This document shows positions 24,870 through 35,720 of a stretch of 64,000 nucleotides of DNA, piece after piece. The stretch lies in assembly GCF_022376445.1 (NCBI RefSeq), contig NW_025954995.1:62001-126000 (forward strand), written 5' to 3'. The translations under genes were made by a program, and so were the position numbers. Each line of letters begins with the position of its first letter. Position 1 is the stretch's first letter. Below the pieces are notes generated by a model. It ran no database searches. It saw only the letters and a program-made list of their open reading frames with translations, and was not told the DNA's origin. The DNA comes from Fomitopsis serialis (lineage: Eukaryota; Basidiomycota; Agaricomycetes; Polyporales; Fomitopsidaceae).

Positions 24870-27800
24870 TGACTTGCTGGGGAGAGGGCCATAGCTGGCA
24901 GTACGATCCCTTTTGTGATACATGTCAGTTTGTGAACAAATCATTTTCACCACATCAGAAGTTAAGCTCAGCAAGACTGCTAGTATATTGCCTGCATAGA
25001 GTACTGACATATCTTCCGCATTTTGCACCATCCAGCTGCCATCTCATAGCATAAACATTTAGAGTAGCCTGCTAATTTATGATGTTGTTCTGATGTGAGG
25101 ATCATAGTTTGCAATTATGAGCAACATGCCAATTGATAAGTATTTGCATTTCCATATGAGACTCTCCATTGAGAATACAGACATTATGGATCTGTTTCTT
25201 ACTTGGTGAATAGCCAAGTTTCAACCAATATTATCAGAATACTAATGAACAGTATCACTGGCTTGTGTTGATATCAACAAAGAGAAAATAGCTTGGAAAT
25301 GTTGCAAAGAAGTATGCCTGTAGATCAACTAGAACTCAAGGAAGGGAATCTGGAGGTTGACTACAGTAACAACTACTCAGCTGGGACTTGCTGTTGTGCA
25401 AGTATTAGCCCTTGATCAGAAAGAACTTCTGATACAGGCAGATGTCTTTCAATAGATTGTTGACAGTACTTCCCCAAGTACAAACCAATCAACAATAGAC
25501 AGATAAGTATACCAGTAAGGGATTCTGAAAAAAGGCCCTTCCAGAATTGTCATGTTATACAAGGAATACAACCAAAGACTGTCCAGTTTGCTCTCACCAT
25601 TTGTACACTGAAGTGAACAGTTACCAGGCACTGACCAGTAGTACAAAGCCATACTAAGGTATGTTACTAGAGTGGAGCTCAGCCAACAGTAATGGGCCAA
25701 TGTATGATATCAAGACTGATAGAGTCATGGGCAGGATTGATCACTGAGGTCTGGGACTATTGAAGGTACAGAGGAGTACAGAAGCAAGTGGTAGATGAGA
25801 TGAATGTTTGGACTTCTCTCAGGGATGCTCCTTTTGAGCATTTCCCAAGTGCACTCCCCCTTAGCTACATAAATACTTCATAGAATCGAAATAGTAGAAG
25901 ACTCAGTCCACCACTTTCCCAGGCCATTCAAGATGCACAATAAGGCTCAAAAAGTAGCGAAAAAGCAAGGCAAGGGTATGTGTGTTAATGATTGCCACTG
26001 ATCATCAAGCATGTGCTCTGTGAAACATGAGGGACCACATGGATGTCAACCTGAAACACTAGTGTAGCCCTATGAAAACTCAGAAATAGTGTACAGCTTG
26101 ATGAGCCACTCATAGATTGCCTACCAGCTGGAATATTATCATCAATATTCTGAGCTAATAGTCACCCAGTAACAGCTTTCAGATCATCTGTCACAAGGGG
26201 TCTAAGGAAAGTACTAGGAGCCTGGTAATAGTCCAGTCAGTACATACACAATGAAGTGCTACACAGCATGACAATGTGAGGAACAAAAGATCACCTGAAT
26301 GTGGTGAGAAGCATTGTGAATACTACAGTGAAGTCCATGAAAAGGAAATCAAATAAACATAACAAAGTGTGGGAATGATAACAACTGCTGCTTATCCTAT
26401 TCAAAGATCACATGTGTGGAATTCCTTGTGAAAATGCCTTGTCCCTAACAACAGCCTGCATACTAAGACTTGCACATGGGTCATTGTAGCCTCTCCTGGG
26501 TATTCTAGTAATGCCTGTTATCAATGGTCATGCACTCTGTCATAAGTCAAGGGATTTCTATATCTCCAGACACTCCCAAGGTAATTAATTACCAGTGTCA
26601 TTTTCTGGCTGACTGTGTGTGCACATACAATGGTACTATATTTGGATTAGACACCATATGTTGATATTGACATTCCTCTGGCATGGCAGATACCATCCAG
26701 GATCAACTGCCAAATTGGTGCTAGTAGGCACACTGCCACATATTCATGCTTCCCAATGCTGTTCAAACATCACACATGTTCACACCTGGGTATAAAGTGT
26801 TATTTTTCCACTTTCCATATAACATGAAAGGACCCAGCATGAGTAGCTGACATTTTATAATCACATGTAAAAGGAAATAATTGCAGAAAATGAGAGTACT
26901 CCCAAAATCATATTATTGAGTAGAGATCTATAAAAGGACAGCCTTATATTGGCTCAGAAGTCCATGGTAGTATGGCCTCTTCACTGTTGCTTAGTAAGCA
27001 ATGCAAGTCTGCATTATTCCAGAGCAACCATGGCTTCTTCTGAGCCCAATCAGAAAGAAAGCTGCCTTTTCTATCTCCACATACCAAGGGCCATTGCATG
27101 AGAATAGGATGATGGTAGTGCATACAGAGGTTAGATATCTTCCAGGCAAAAATTATCTGAGGACTTACAACCAAGCATAGCACCATCATACTATATAAAT
27201 GGCACTGCTTCATATTGACAAGATTAGTCAAAGACATGCTTATACTGGACTGCTACAATAGAGCTGCTGACATCAGGCTATGTGCATCTGCATTAGCACA
27301 TGTGGGATGTACTGTTGCATTGGCCTACAACAGTCAGCACAATGTGAAGTCATGGGATGTCTGATTTTATCTTATTTCCTACTATTTATCTAGCATTGCA
27401 GAGACCATCAAAGACTTTGATACACTATGTGTGGTAATGTGTGGCCCCACTTTATGACATTGCTAGTTTATGAAGTTTCTCACAACAGTAGTAACTGCAT
27501 AACACAACTTGTACAATGTCTTTGTATCACTTTTTAGGATCAGTACAGTGTGAAAAAGATCTGTGGACCCACAATTCTGATGGCTATGCTATTGACATGT
27601 GACACAGAGTGAGTATCATGAACATGCTCAGCATGAACTGTGCCACAGCCTTTGTGCCACAGGTGTCCACCATTTTCTGAATATGCTATAGCCAATCACT
27701 ACTTACAGCAACAGTACAAGGTGAGCCTGAGTGGAATCATTCGAAGTATTGTCTTGTTTTATCCGCATTTTCTGAGCCCAGACACAGCAGGTAACTCAGA

Positions 27801-28780
27801 CTTTCCATTTTGGGAATGTAAGCTATCACATATAGCAGGTTTGGTCACACAATTCATAGGCAGTTGGTAAGCATCACAGGAAAACAAACAATGTGAAAGA
27901 ACCAGTGTTCACAGAGCCATATGCTGGTGCTATATTTGTATGAATCTATGGGAAAGCATACTATGTAAAGCCTCTCTGGCATCATATACATGACTAGGAA
28001 TTTTCCCAATTGTTTTTGATTTTTTGGGAGACCATAGCACAGCAAATACATTGTCACTAATGAGCTTGTGGCTTGCATTCAAACTCAGCCCAATAGCCTG
28101 CCTTTGCAGGGCCTATTGAAGAGTTGAACTGAACAGAATAGCCTAGGATCCTGTCTGGAGCTGCCAGTCCCCGGGAATTCCAGGTGATAATGGTGCTTAC
28201 AAGATGGACCAAGACTCACTGACAGAGTGGCTTACATCAGGCTACGCAGGGGTCATTCTGCATTATTATATGTTTTCTGCCATATTGGAGCCTCAACAGT
28301 CAACTCAATATGAATTCATAGTACTATCTGATGTTTCTCTGATTTTCCTGCTATTTATCCAGTCCTGCAGAGGCCATGCACAGCCAACTTCCCAAATGGG
28401 CAGGGGACTGACCATATATGGCCGTTTTGTATGTTTGATATCCCCCACTTCACAGAGCCTCTCATACATGTGGAACTGTCTAGTACAAGCATCATACACA
28501 CACCAAGATCTGCTTATATGCCTCAGTATCATCACTTATGATGGTCAGTACTCTCAAAATACCTAATCTGGACACTGCTACCAGTACCCAAGGGCATTGC
28601 ATGGAGAAGCAATATTTTGGGATTTTTCCGCATTTATGGGCTCTAGTAAGAGCTCAGTAGTGTGGCTTGAAGCCATCAAAAAACTCGGCATGAAGAGCTG
28701 AGATTGAAAGATTACTTTAAAAGGGAACATTTGTCAGCATTCCAGCCAATGGGAGTGCTCCAAAATCCCTTTTCAGTGAC

Positions 28781-28824
28781 CGGAGTTGTCGACAGGCCGG
28801 AATTCCGGCCTGTCGACGACTCCG
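28781..28824. repeat. 44-bp near-perfect palindrome
   Basis: Symmetric about the GAATTC at its centre, with GTCGACAGGCCG arms extended by CGGAGT/ACTCCG; one mismatch in 22 pairs. It is CpG-rich inside CpG-poor repeat sequence. A decayed counterpart lies near 12365-12400. Confidence 0.85.
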
Positions 28825-29921
28825 CTTCGGCAACGGGCGCTTAATTGAGCGCTTAGTAAGCGATGTAAGTGCACACTGTTACTGCAGCACAATTCACTTG
28901 TTTGGGCTCAAGAAAATGCAGATTAATCAGATGATATTCCAGGAGATATGTGGAGCATCCCTGAGCATATACACAAGTGGAGAATATTGCCATATATGGT
29001 TATTCAGTGCTGAGACATCAAAACATGCATGTTGTCACCATCTTCTCCCATTAATAGCTGTGCTGTGCAGCTTCCAGACACACCCATGCATTGTAAACTA
29101 TGCACATATCCATACAGGTCATAGGCAATGTGTTTCAGAGACAACAAGCCAGTCATATCTGCACAGTCACTTGTGATTCTCTAAATGTTGTCCTTTGTTA
29201 TTCATTCCTCCAGTGTATGATAAACCCTTTGAATGATGGGCTATCAAATGGGCTTATTACCTCTATAACCTCTATAAGAGTTGATTGGATTTCAGTCAGT
29301 GTATCCCAGTCAAATGCCACACAATCATGCATGTGTTTCTCTGTTTCCTGAATTTCAAACAACTGGGCAAGTCATACTAGTCATATATTGTGTGGGCCTC
29401 CATACAGGATTGTTTTCTTACATACAGCAGACATCACAAATGATTCCAATCACAAATAATATTCCCTGATTTTATCTGGATTTTCTGAGCCCAGATTCAA
29501 TAGGTGAATGAAAGTTACCATTTGGGGAAGGTCAGATACCCTATATGGCAGGTCTCAGATGTCATAGAGTCATGAAAAATCTATGAGCAGTCTATAGGCT
29601 TCACAAGAGTCACTTTTGAGGTGAAAATGTATGCACCCATGTGCACAGAGGCATTTGTGTGTTTTTCTATTGTGTGAATTGTGCCATAACCACTGAAGGT
29701 AATGGGCAAGTCACAGCAGCTATAGACTCAATGACATCATACCTATCACAGAGATTATTTTGGGAATTTTCCGCATTTTAGTGGGACCACAGTACAGCAG
29801 GTACAGTGCCACTAAGGAGCCTGTGGCTGAGATTCAAACTCAGCCCAAAACCTCGGCAGCCTGCCTGATTAGGGCAGAAAAGGGGCTGTTGCACCAATCA
29901 GAGCAGCTCGGCATCTCTCTC

Positions 29922-29980
29922 ATGCCGTTCGGAGGTGCAACCGTGCCAAATTTCCGCACAGATGCACCTCCAAACGGCAT
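29922..29980. repeat. Inverted repeat, 18-bp arms
   Basis: Arms 29922-29939 and 29963-29980 pair at 17 of 18 positions (ATGCCGTTCGGAGGTGCA against its complement) around a 23-base loop. It occupies the same position relative to GCGCTTA and TTAGTAAG as the unrelated palindrome at 28781. Confidence 0.8.
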
Positions 29981-31158
29981 CTGGGCGCTTAGGGAGGACT
30001 TAGTAAGTGATGTAAGTGCGGACTATTACTGTGCTTATATGGGCTTATTTAGACCCAGGAAAAAGCGGAAAAATCAGAGAATATTGGAGATGGACCAGGG
30101 AATGTGATTTAATCTGTCTATGAGATATGCTTGACATCAATAAAGGCAGCATTTTCAATAACTGTGTAACATCGCTGATGTTACCTCAGTGAGCTTATTC
30201 ATACAAGCCTGCTACTTGACTGTAGGAACTACTCATGTAGTTGAGGACACCCCATAGGATGGTAGTGTAAGTACAGATCCATATATGTATTCTGAGTTTG
30301 CATCTGTGTGCAAGACAAAGCCAGTGGCTGCATAATTGCCATATGAAGTATATTGCCTTCCCAAAGAGGAATCATACACAAACTGGTGAATCTGGGGCTC
30401 AGAAAAATCCAGAAAATCTATGAAATATACAGACACATCAAAGACAAGTGCATGGTTACTTTTAGTCCCAATTTCGGTCATTACATGGTGTCCATGGGCC
30501 ACAATATGGCAATGGATGGTAAAATGACCCATTGTTGACCTTGTTAGCTCTGTTATAGAAATCACTGAGCAGTACACAGTGCCTAAACCACCCATATATA
30601 TCACAGTGTGCATACAGAACATATTTCAGCCATAAACAAGTACTTTGAATCTGCAGAGGCACATGTGCATTTTTATATTTTGCATTTCCTGGCCTAGCCA
30701 GCCACTGTATGCCCTCAGTAAAATCCCTGTATACTCTCTGCATGAAGGACTATCAGATGAGTATACTATGTATACTATGCCTTGTTACTGGCTGAGACTA
30801 TATAGGCACTACAGTGTGTGAGCGCTTGCAGCATTGAGCCACCAAGCTGCCAGTCACATGATATGTTCACCAGTTTCCTTATTGGGGGAACTGCTAAGGC
30901 GTTTCATGGGCCTCATATCCATAACTGAGCGCTTAGCCACTGCATTTGTTTGTATCTGTTGGTCCAAGTTGCGTCGTCTGGGAGTCTGAAATTTCAGACT
31001 CAGATAAGCAACCTATACTAACAGTTACTTATCTCTGCTTATTGGGGTGGCTGCATGTCACGTGCACTGTGGGAACAAACTGCCATTCTGGAGGAATCAC
31101 TAAGGCGTTTCATGGTGGTCCATCATAAGAACGATACCTTCGTACCTCAGGGATCGTA

Positions 31159-31413
31159 AAGAAATATTATGCAGATATGGTGCTGTAGGAGAAGTAGTAA
31201 CAGACAATGGATGAGAGTTCAAAGAAGCCTTCAAAGAACTCATGGACAAATATGGATTACCTCACATCAACATATCCAGTTACAATTCAAAGGCTAATGG
31301 AGTAGTAGAGAGAAGTCACTTCATTATAAGAGAAGCATTGATCAAATCCTGTGAAGGAGATTGGACAAAGTAGCCAGATTATGTCCATCATGTTTTCTTT
31401 GCAGATTGCATTA
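31159..31413 (+). pseudogene. Second Ty3/Gypsy element: integrase catalytic core
   Basis: Reads EILCRYGAVGEVVTDNG, then EFKEAFKELMDKYGLPHINI, SSYNSKANGVVERSHFIIRE and HVFFADCIT. These are the second D and the E of the DDE core. In-frame stops replace two tryptophan/arginine-type positions (after TDNG and WTK), consistent with C-to-T decay. It is cut at ACAT by the mariner-like element. Confidence 0.85.
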
Positions 31414-32046
31414 CAGTCATCGACGGCTCCTTGAGACGCCCAAATCGTGTTTGGCGTCTTGCATCGAAACACCGCGTACTCTTCGAGATCGGACGGTGTA
31501 TGCACAATCAGGCATGTCCAAGGCATCCTACAAAAAAATTGTATCCTTATCCATAGAGTGAGCGTTGCACACTAAGGAGATCAGTCGCGATTTTTCTTAT
31601 CAAGACCTTTCCCGGTCCTTGAGACACCTGCCTAAAATGGTAACTATTCCAAGTGCTCATCAGTGCAGATGGCTCTTCCAGACTCTTTCCTCAAGTGAAA
31701 TACCCTTACAAACCATTGGAATGATCACTGACAGTACAAAGGAAACTTCCTTTGTGTTTAACCCCCACTTTCGCGCTGTTCCGCATAGTAGGGATTATGG
31801 GCTGGTATGATTATGTAATGGTATTTGCTAAATTGGGTAATGAAATTCATGAAATGTGGTTTTCCATGTTCTTCGACATACCGTGCAGCGACCAGCGCTC
31901 GCACCATCGCAAACACGGTCTCAGTAGGTACATGACAACTGTAAACAAATTGTTGTCATTTTTCTAGGCTAGCAGGCTTCACTGAGCACACGCTGAAGCC
32001 CGCTGTCTCAAGGACTGGGGGTGTCTCAAGGAGCCGTCGATGACTG
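31414..32046. mobile_element. Mariner/pogo-like TA-flanked miniature element, 633 bp
   Basis: Flanked by TA (31412-31413 and 32047-32048), with perfect inverted ends CAGTCATCGACGGCTCC continuing into TTGAGAC. Removing it and one TA rejoins the integrase reading at CIT-ITPSIG. The motif CTTGAGAC recurs internally (about 31618, 32002, 32020). No transposase frame is present. CAGT ends with TA duplication fit the Tc1/mariner-pogo group; it keeps CpG sites its host has lost. Confidence 0.85.
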
Positions 32047-32389
32047 TACAATCACCCCATCTATAGGTATTTTCCATATTACCTGTTGTATGGTGTACAT
32101 CCCATACTGCCATTTGACCTGTTGGAAGCCACATTCATGCTTGAAAATTACAGGAGAGGACTATCCACTACAGAATTATTGGCATTATGTACCAGGCAGT
32201 TACAAAAGAAGCCTGAAGATGTAGCTCATGCTGCATCAGTCCTAAAGAAAACTAGATTGCAATCAAAAGCTGATTTTGAACAGTGGTATAGTAGGAGATT
32301 GAGAAGAGTGTCATATAAACCAGGAGAGTTGGTATTGATAAGGAACTCAAAGATAGAAAAGCATCATAGCCACAAGCATCTGCCTCAAT
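32047..32389 (+). pseudogene. Second Ty3/Gypsy element: integrase C-terminal region
   Basis: Reads PYYLLYGVHPILPFDLLEAT, LSTTELLALCTRQLQKKPED, ADFEQWYSRRLRRVSYKPGE and LVLIRNSKIEK, the conserved integrase C-terminal (GPY/F-type) lead-in. One small shift lies near 32080. The reading stops at LPQ, where a Harbinger element has inserted; it resumes at 37890 with YLGP. Confidence 0.85.
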
Positions 32390-32839
32390 AGGGGGGTCAG
32401 AGTACGGGATTTTGGCGCGATTCAGGGTTTATCCGAGGTGCGATGTTGGACACGATTTGAGCAGAGTGAAACCGGCCAAAATTGTGCATCGTGCCCAAAC
32501 TTTCGAAGCGCCTCCGGAGGTGCTTCAACATCCGAAATCACTGAGCATCGCTTGACGATCCTGGTCTGTGCTTCGCTACCGCCTTGGTATACAGCACCTT
32601 AGTGACAAAATATCCATATATATATATATATAATACATTCTATGCCTTTTACTGTGTGCGTGCACCATGCTCGCCCTCTTCAGTCTCGTCACTGCCAACT
32701 AGTGCCTCGCCACCAGCCTGCCCTTGCCAATAAATGGCCCAAAAGCAGACCACGGCACCGGGAGATTGTACGGTGATACGCCTCTAGGCTATCTAAGCCC
32801 CGAAAACGCAATCTAGGCCTCTACGATGCTCCGAAGCTC

Positions 32840-33217
32840 TTAGAAGATCCACTACAACTGTTCGAAGATTTCGAAGTTCGTAGCCAACCCTGGCTCACCT
32901 TAGAAGACTATCCGCGACCTTCCGGCACCTCAGTGACGCTATAGGAGCACCTACCCACCTATCTAGATGACCCCAGAGCACGCAGGTCACTCGAAGATAC
33001 ACTATGTGTTAGAAGACACTCGAACATGTTAGAAGACGTGCTACGGTGTTAGAAGATCTCCTGCGAGACCATAGGATGCTACAGGATGTCCAGTGAGTCC
33101 TTGCAGGTCGTCTCACATCCTTGACGAGTGGTCTCGGTTTCCGGCGTCATGTGATAGCCGGTCGGCCTTCGGACCACTGGTTAGCGAGCCCGAGAGCAGT
33201 TGTCACGTGTTAGAAGC
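32840..33217. repeat. TTAGAAGA motif array in the Harbinger 5' region
   Basis: TTAGAAGA[C/T] occurs at 32840, 32900, 33009, 33029 and 33049, with a variant TTAGAAGCC at 33210; related TTCGAAGAT and TCGAAGAT lie between. The last three perfect copies are spaced exactly 20 bp. Possible transposase or regulator binding sites. Confidence 0.6.
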
Positions 33218-33342
33218 CATAGCCGGATGTTTGGGGCCGTCGGAGCTCCGTAGTGGTAATAGCCGTGTTTCCCTGTATATACTCTGGGACTGGTTCCCTT
33301 CGAATCTCAGAGACCCCCTTACCCTCTCAATCTCACCTCGCA

Positions 33343-33445
33343 CCGGCGAGGTTCGTCAGTCAGCCAGTACGTTCAAAGTCAGCAAAGTTCGCCAGTCAGT
33401 CAGTACGTTCGAAGCCAGTCAGTCAGTTCGCCAGTACGTTCGCTA
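33343..33445 (+). repeat. Imperfect tandem repeat, CAGTACGTTCG-type units
   Basis: Several units of about 20-35 bp combining CAGTCAGT and GTACGTTC(G/A)AAG lie just upstream of the plus-strand Harbinger gene. Perhaps leader or promoter sequence; function unknown. Confidence 0.6.
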
Positions 33446-33721
33446 GCTCGTAGTTGCCCCGAGAGGCTCTACACTTCTCCTCCTGCCGTCGCTCGCCTTT
33501 CTTGTCACCGTTCGTTCGACCCGTCTGTCGAAACCCTCCCTCCTACCTTCGAGGCTTAGCCCTCGTCTTCGAACAGTCTTCGACATCTTCGAAGCTCTCC
33601 CACGTCGTTCGGAGTCTCGTCCGTCCTCCTCCTTCTTACCTAGACCACTGTACAGTCCCCTGTACATCTCATAGACACAGAGGCCTCACATACCACTGCT
33701 CGACCTCACGGTTGGGTTTTT

Positions 33722-35475
33722 GTGTGGCTTTTGTGTTCTTTTCAGTCGTGTCAACAGGAGCGGCACCTGTTGCCCATACAGCAAGGGGCCGCAAGGAAGC
33801 ACCTGCGAATCCGGTGCCGCCCGCAGAGGCGAACAAGGCGAAGGAAGGGTGGCTCGGACGCAGAGACAATTGAAGTCAAGTGCGTAGATTTCACACTGCC
33901 AGAACTATCAGTACACTAAGCCATTCGCGGCAAGATGGGACCAAACACTCACCTGGGCTCTGATCACTGCCATTGGCGAGGATGGTGATATCAGTTGCAG
34001 CCTGTTCCCGGGCCCCGGAGCCAACACGTCGACAACAAATGGGGGTGGGAAGAAGAAGACGGAGTTCCACTTCGCGCTCACTGTGATCCTGTTCGAGAAC
34101 CACGAAGAGTATGGAGACGACTTTGCGCGCATTGAGGCAGAGAAGGGCAAGGTGAAGACAGCACTGCGGAGGACATGGACTGGTAAGATAAAGAATAAGA
34201 TCAGTGTGTGAGTGTCAATCAACTACGTACCGTGAAACAGCACTGATCAGTGCTGCTGTGGCTGGGTGTTAGGCTGATCAGGGAGACACGCAAGCACATG
34301 GCCATGATGTGTGACACCGGCGAGGGTCTCACATCCCAAGAGCTTGAGGAGCTCCAGGTTACAGATCCTGACCTGTACAATAAGTGGTGTAAGTGTCTGC
34401 TATCCTCGTGTTCTGTGGATAGTAAGTGTACTCACCTCGGGTTCAATCAGAGGTCATCAAGGCCGAGTTCCCATGGTATAGGGAGCTGCGAGACCTCATT
34501 GGCAACCGTCTGAACAGTAATCCAGTGGGCCTAGGGAATAGCAGGAGTGATGTGGACGTCTCTGTGCTCTCAAATGGTCCCCAGGCAACCTCTGACACAG
34601 AGTCTGAGGATGCGGATGTCGTCGATCTCACGGTGGATGTGGCCGCTACGACTGATGAGCCAAACACTGCACAACACACCGCGGACGTACACTATTCACC
34701 TTTCCATGACAATGACGAGCTCTATGCCACCTCGTCCACACCGCCAATGCTTCGAGACGAAGGCACCGAGTCTGCTGAAGAGGGTGCAGCAGCCCCTGAG
34801 CCCGCAAAGCACAAACGGAAGATGCCGTCCACGGAGTTAAGTGATGGAGAGGAGGATGATGCGGATGTGGGCGAGGGCAAAGCCACGACTAAGGTAGCTT
34901 CGACTGAGAAGGATCGCCCCAAGCTGGCCAAGACAAGCAAGAAGGCAACAGCCAACCCAGCCACCATGCCGAGCAAGACTCACCCCACGCCGAGCAAGAC
35001 TCACCCCACGCCGAGCAAGACTCACCCCACGTCGACGAGCAGCAAAGGCACGAGCAGCAAGAAGTCAAAAGCGACTGATGTGAAGGGCACCAAAAAGCTA
35101 AAGTATTCGGAGGACTTTACCAAGATCGCAATCACTGAAGAGCATACAAAACAGAAGCAGCTCGACCTGAAGCGCATGGACAAGCAGTACAAGTTGGAGA
35201 AGCTGAGGATGAAGGCCGACATGAAGAAGGAGACAATCCGAGCAAAGGCTGAGCTCGAGAAGGTCAAGCTACAGGCTGCCATGGAGTACCGGCTGGCGAA
35301 GCTCAAGTACGGTAGGGGCAGCACGGCTCCTGCTCAAGGCCCTTTCACAGGCTTCAGCGAACAAGCCCAGGCTGGTCCGTCAGCATTCACGGACGGGCGA
35401 GGTCAGCATGGCCGTGGCGCCCCAGCGTCGCTTGACGAGCAACTTCCATGGCAGTTCAGTAGGTACCAACTCTAA
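33722..35475 (+). CDS. Harbinger Myb/SANT-like accessory protein, splice model uncertain
   Basis: The second Harbinger gene, whose product usually binds transposon DNA and helps the transposase enter the nucleus. The SANT-like region is read as WDQTLTWALITAIGEDGDI ... LRRTWTGKIKNKIS, then LIRETRKH ... DPDLYNKW, then IKAEFPWYRELRDLIGNRLN. Inferred introns are 33880-33934, 34208-34272 (donor GTGAGT) and one from about 34393. After it comes a long acidic/Ser-Thr stretch, three perfect 21-bp units encoding TPSKTHP (34969-35031) and a Lys/Glu-rich coiled coil (KRMDKQYKLEKLRMKADMKK). Exon 1 and its frame are uncertain. The best donor/acceptor for the third intron creates TAG, so the gene may be broken. 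Confidence 0.65.
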
Positions 35476-35720
35476 AACGGCTCCATCCATATCAATTCAC
35501 CATGGTGTACCAGCTCCGGAGCGAGCCAGGAGTGTGACACCTGTGATGTCTGATCCCATGCAGCACCACGACTTCAATTTCCCGCCCGCAGACTTTGGTG
35601 GTGCAGATAACTGGCCTCTTATGGATGATCGTGATGGCACCAATGCATAGTATTGAGGCTGTCTTGTTCGAAAATTTATCTTCATCATACAAAGCTATAC
35701 AGATATGTGGTACACTACTC

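Larger units (their letters stand above)
24870..31158 (+). mobile_element. Composite insertion of CGATCC-family sequence in the Gypsy integrase
   Basis: The right end at 31156 is the family terminus (TACCTCAGGGATCG then TA). TA-CGATCCC also occurs at 24902-24910 near the left side, preceded by about 33 bp (CTTGCTGGGGAG...) that also flanks such a motif, inverted, near 21900 and 51850. Internal blocks repeat those of 11470-13566, and 28330-28900 and 29760-30110 are partial re-copies. Segment 25500-28300 has no partner in the shorter copy and may be a further insertion. No gene is supported; frames such as 28204-28566 lie in repeated sequence. Confidence 0.6.

Noticed and set aside
33454..33873. 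139-codon plus-strand frame upstream of the Harbinger accessory gene
   Set aside because: Mostly leader-like low-complexity translation; only its last 40 codons could be exon 1, and splicing does not clearly favour this frame.
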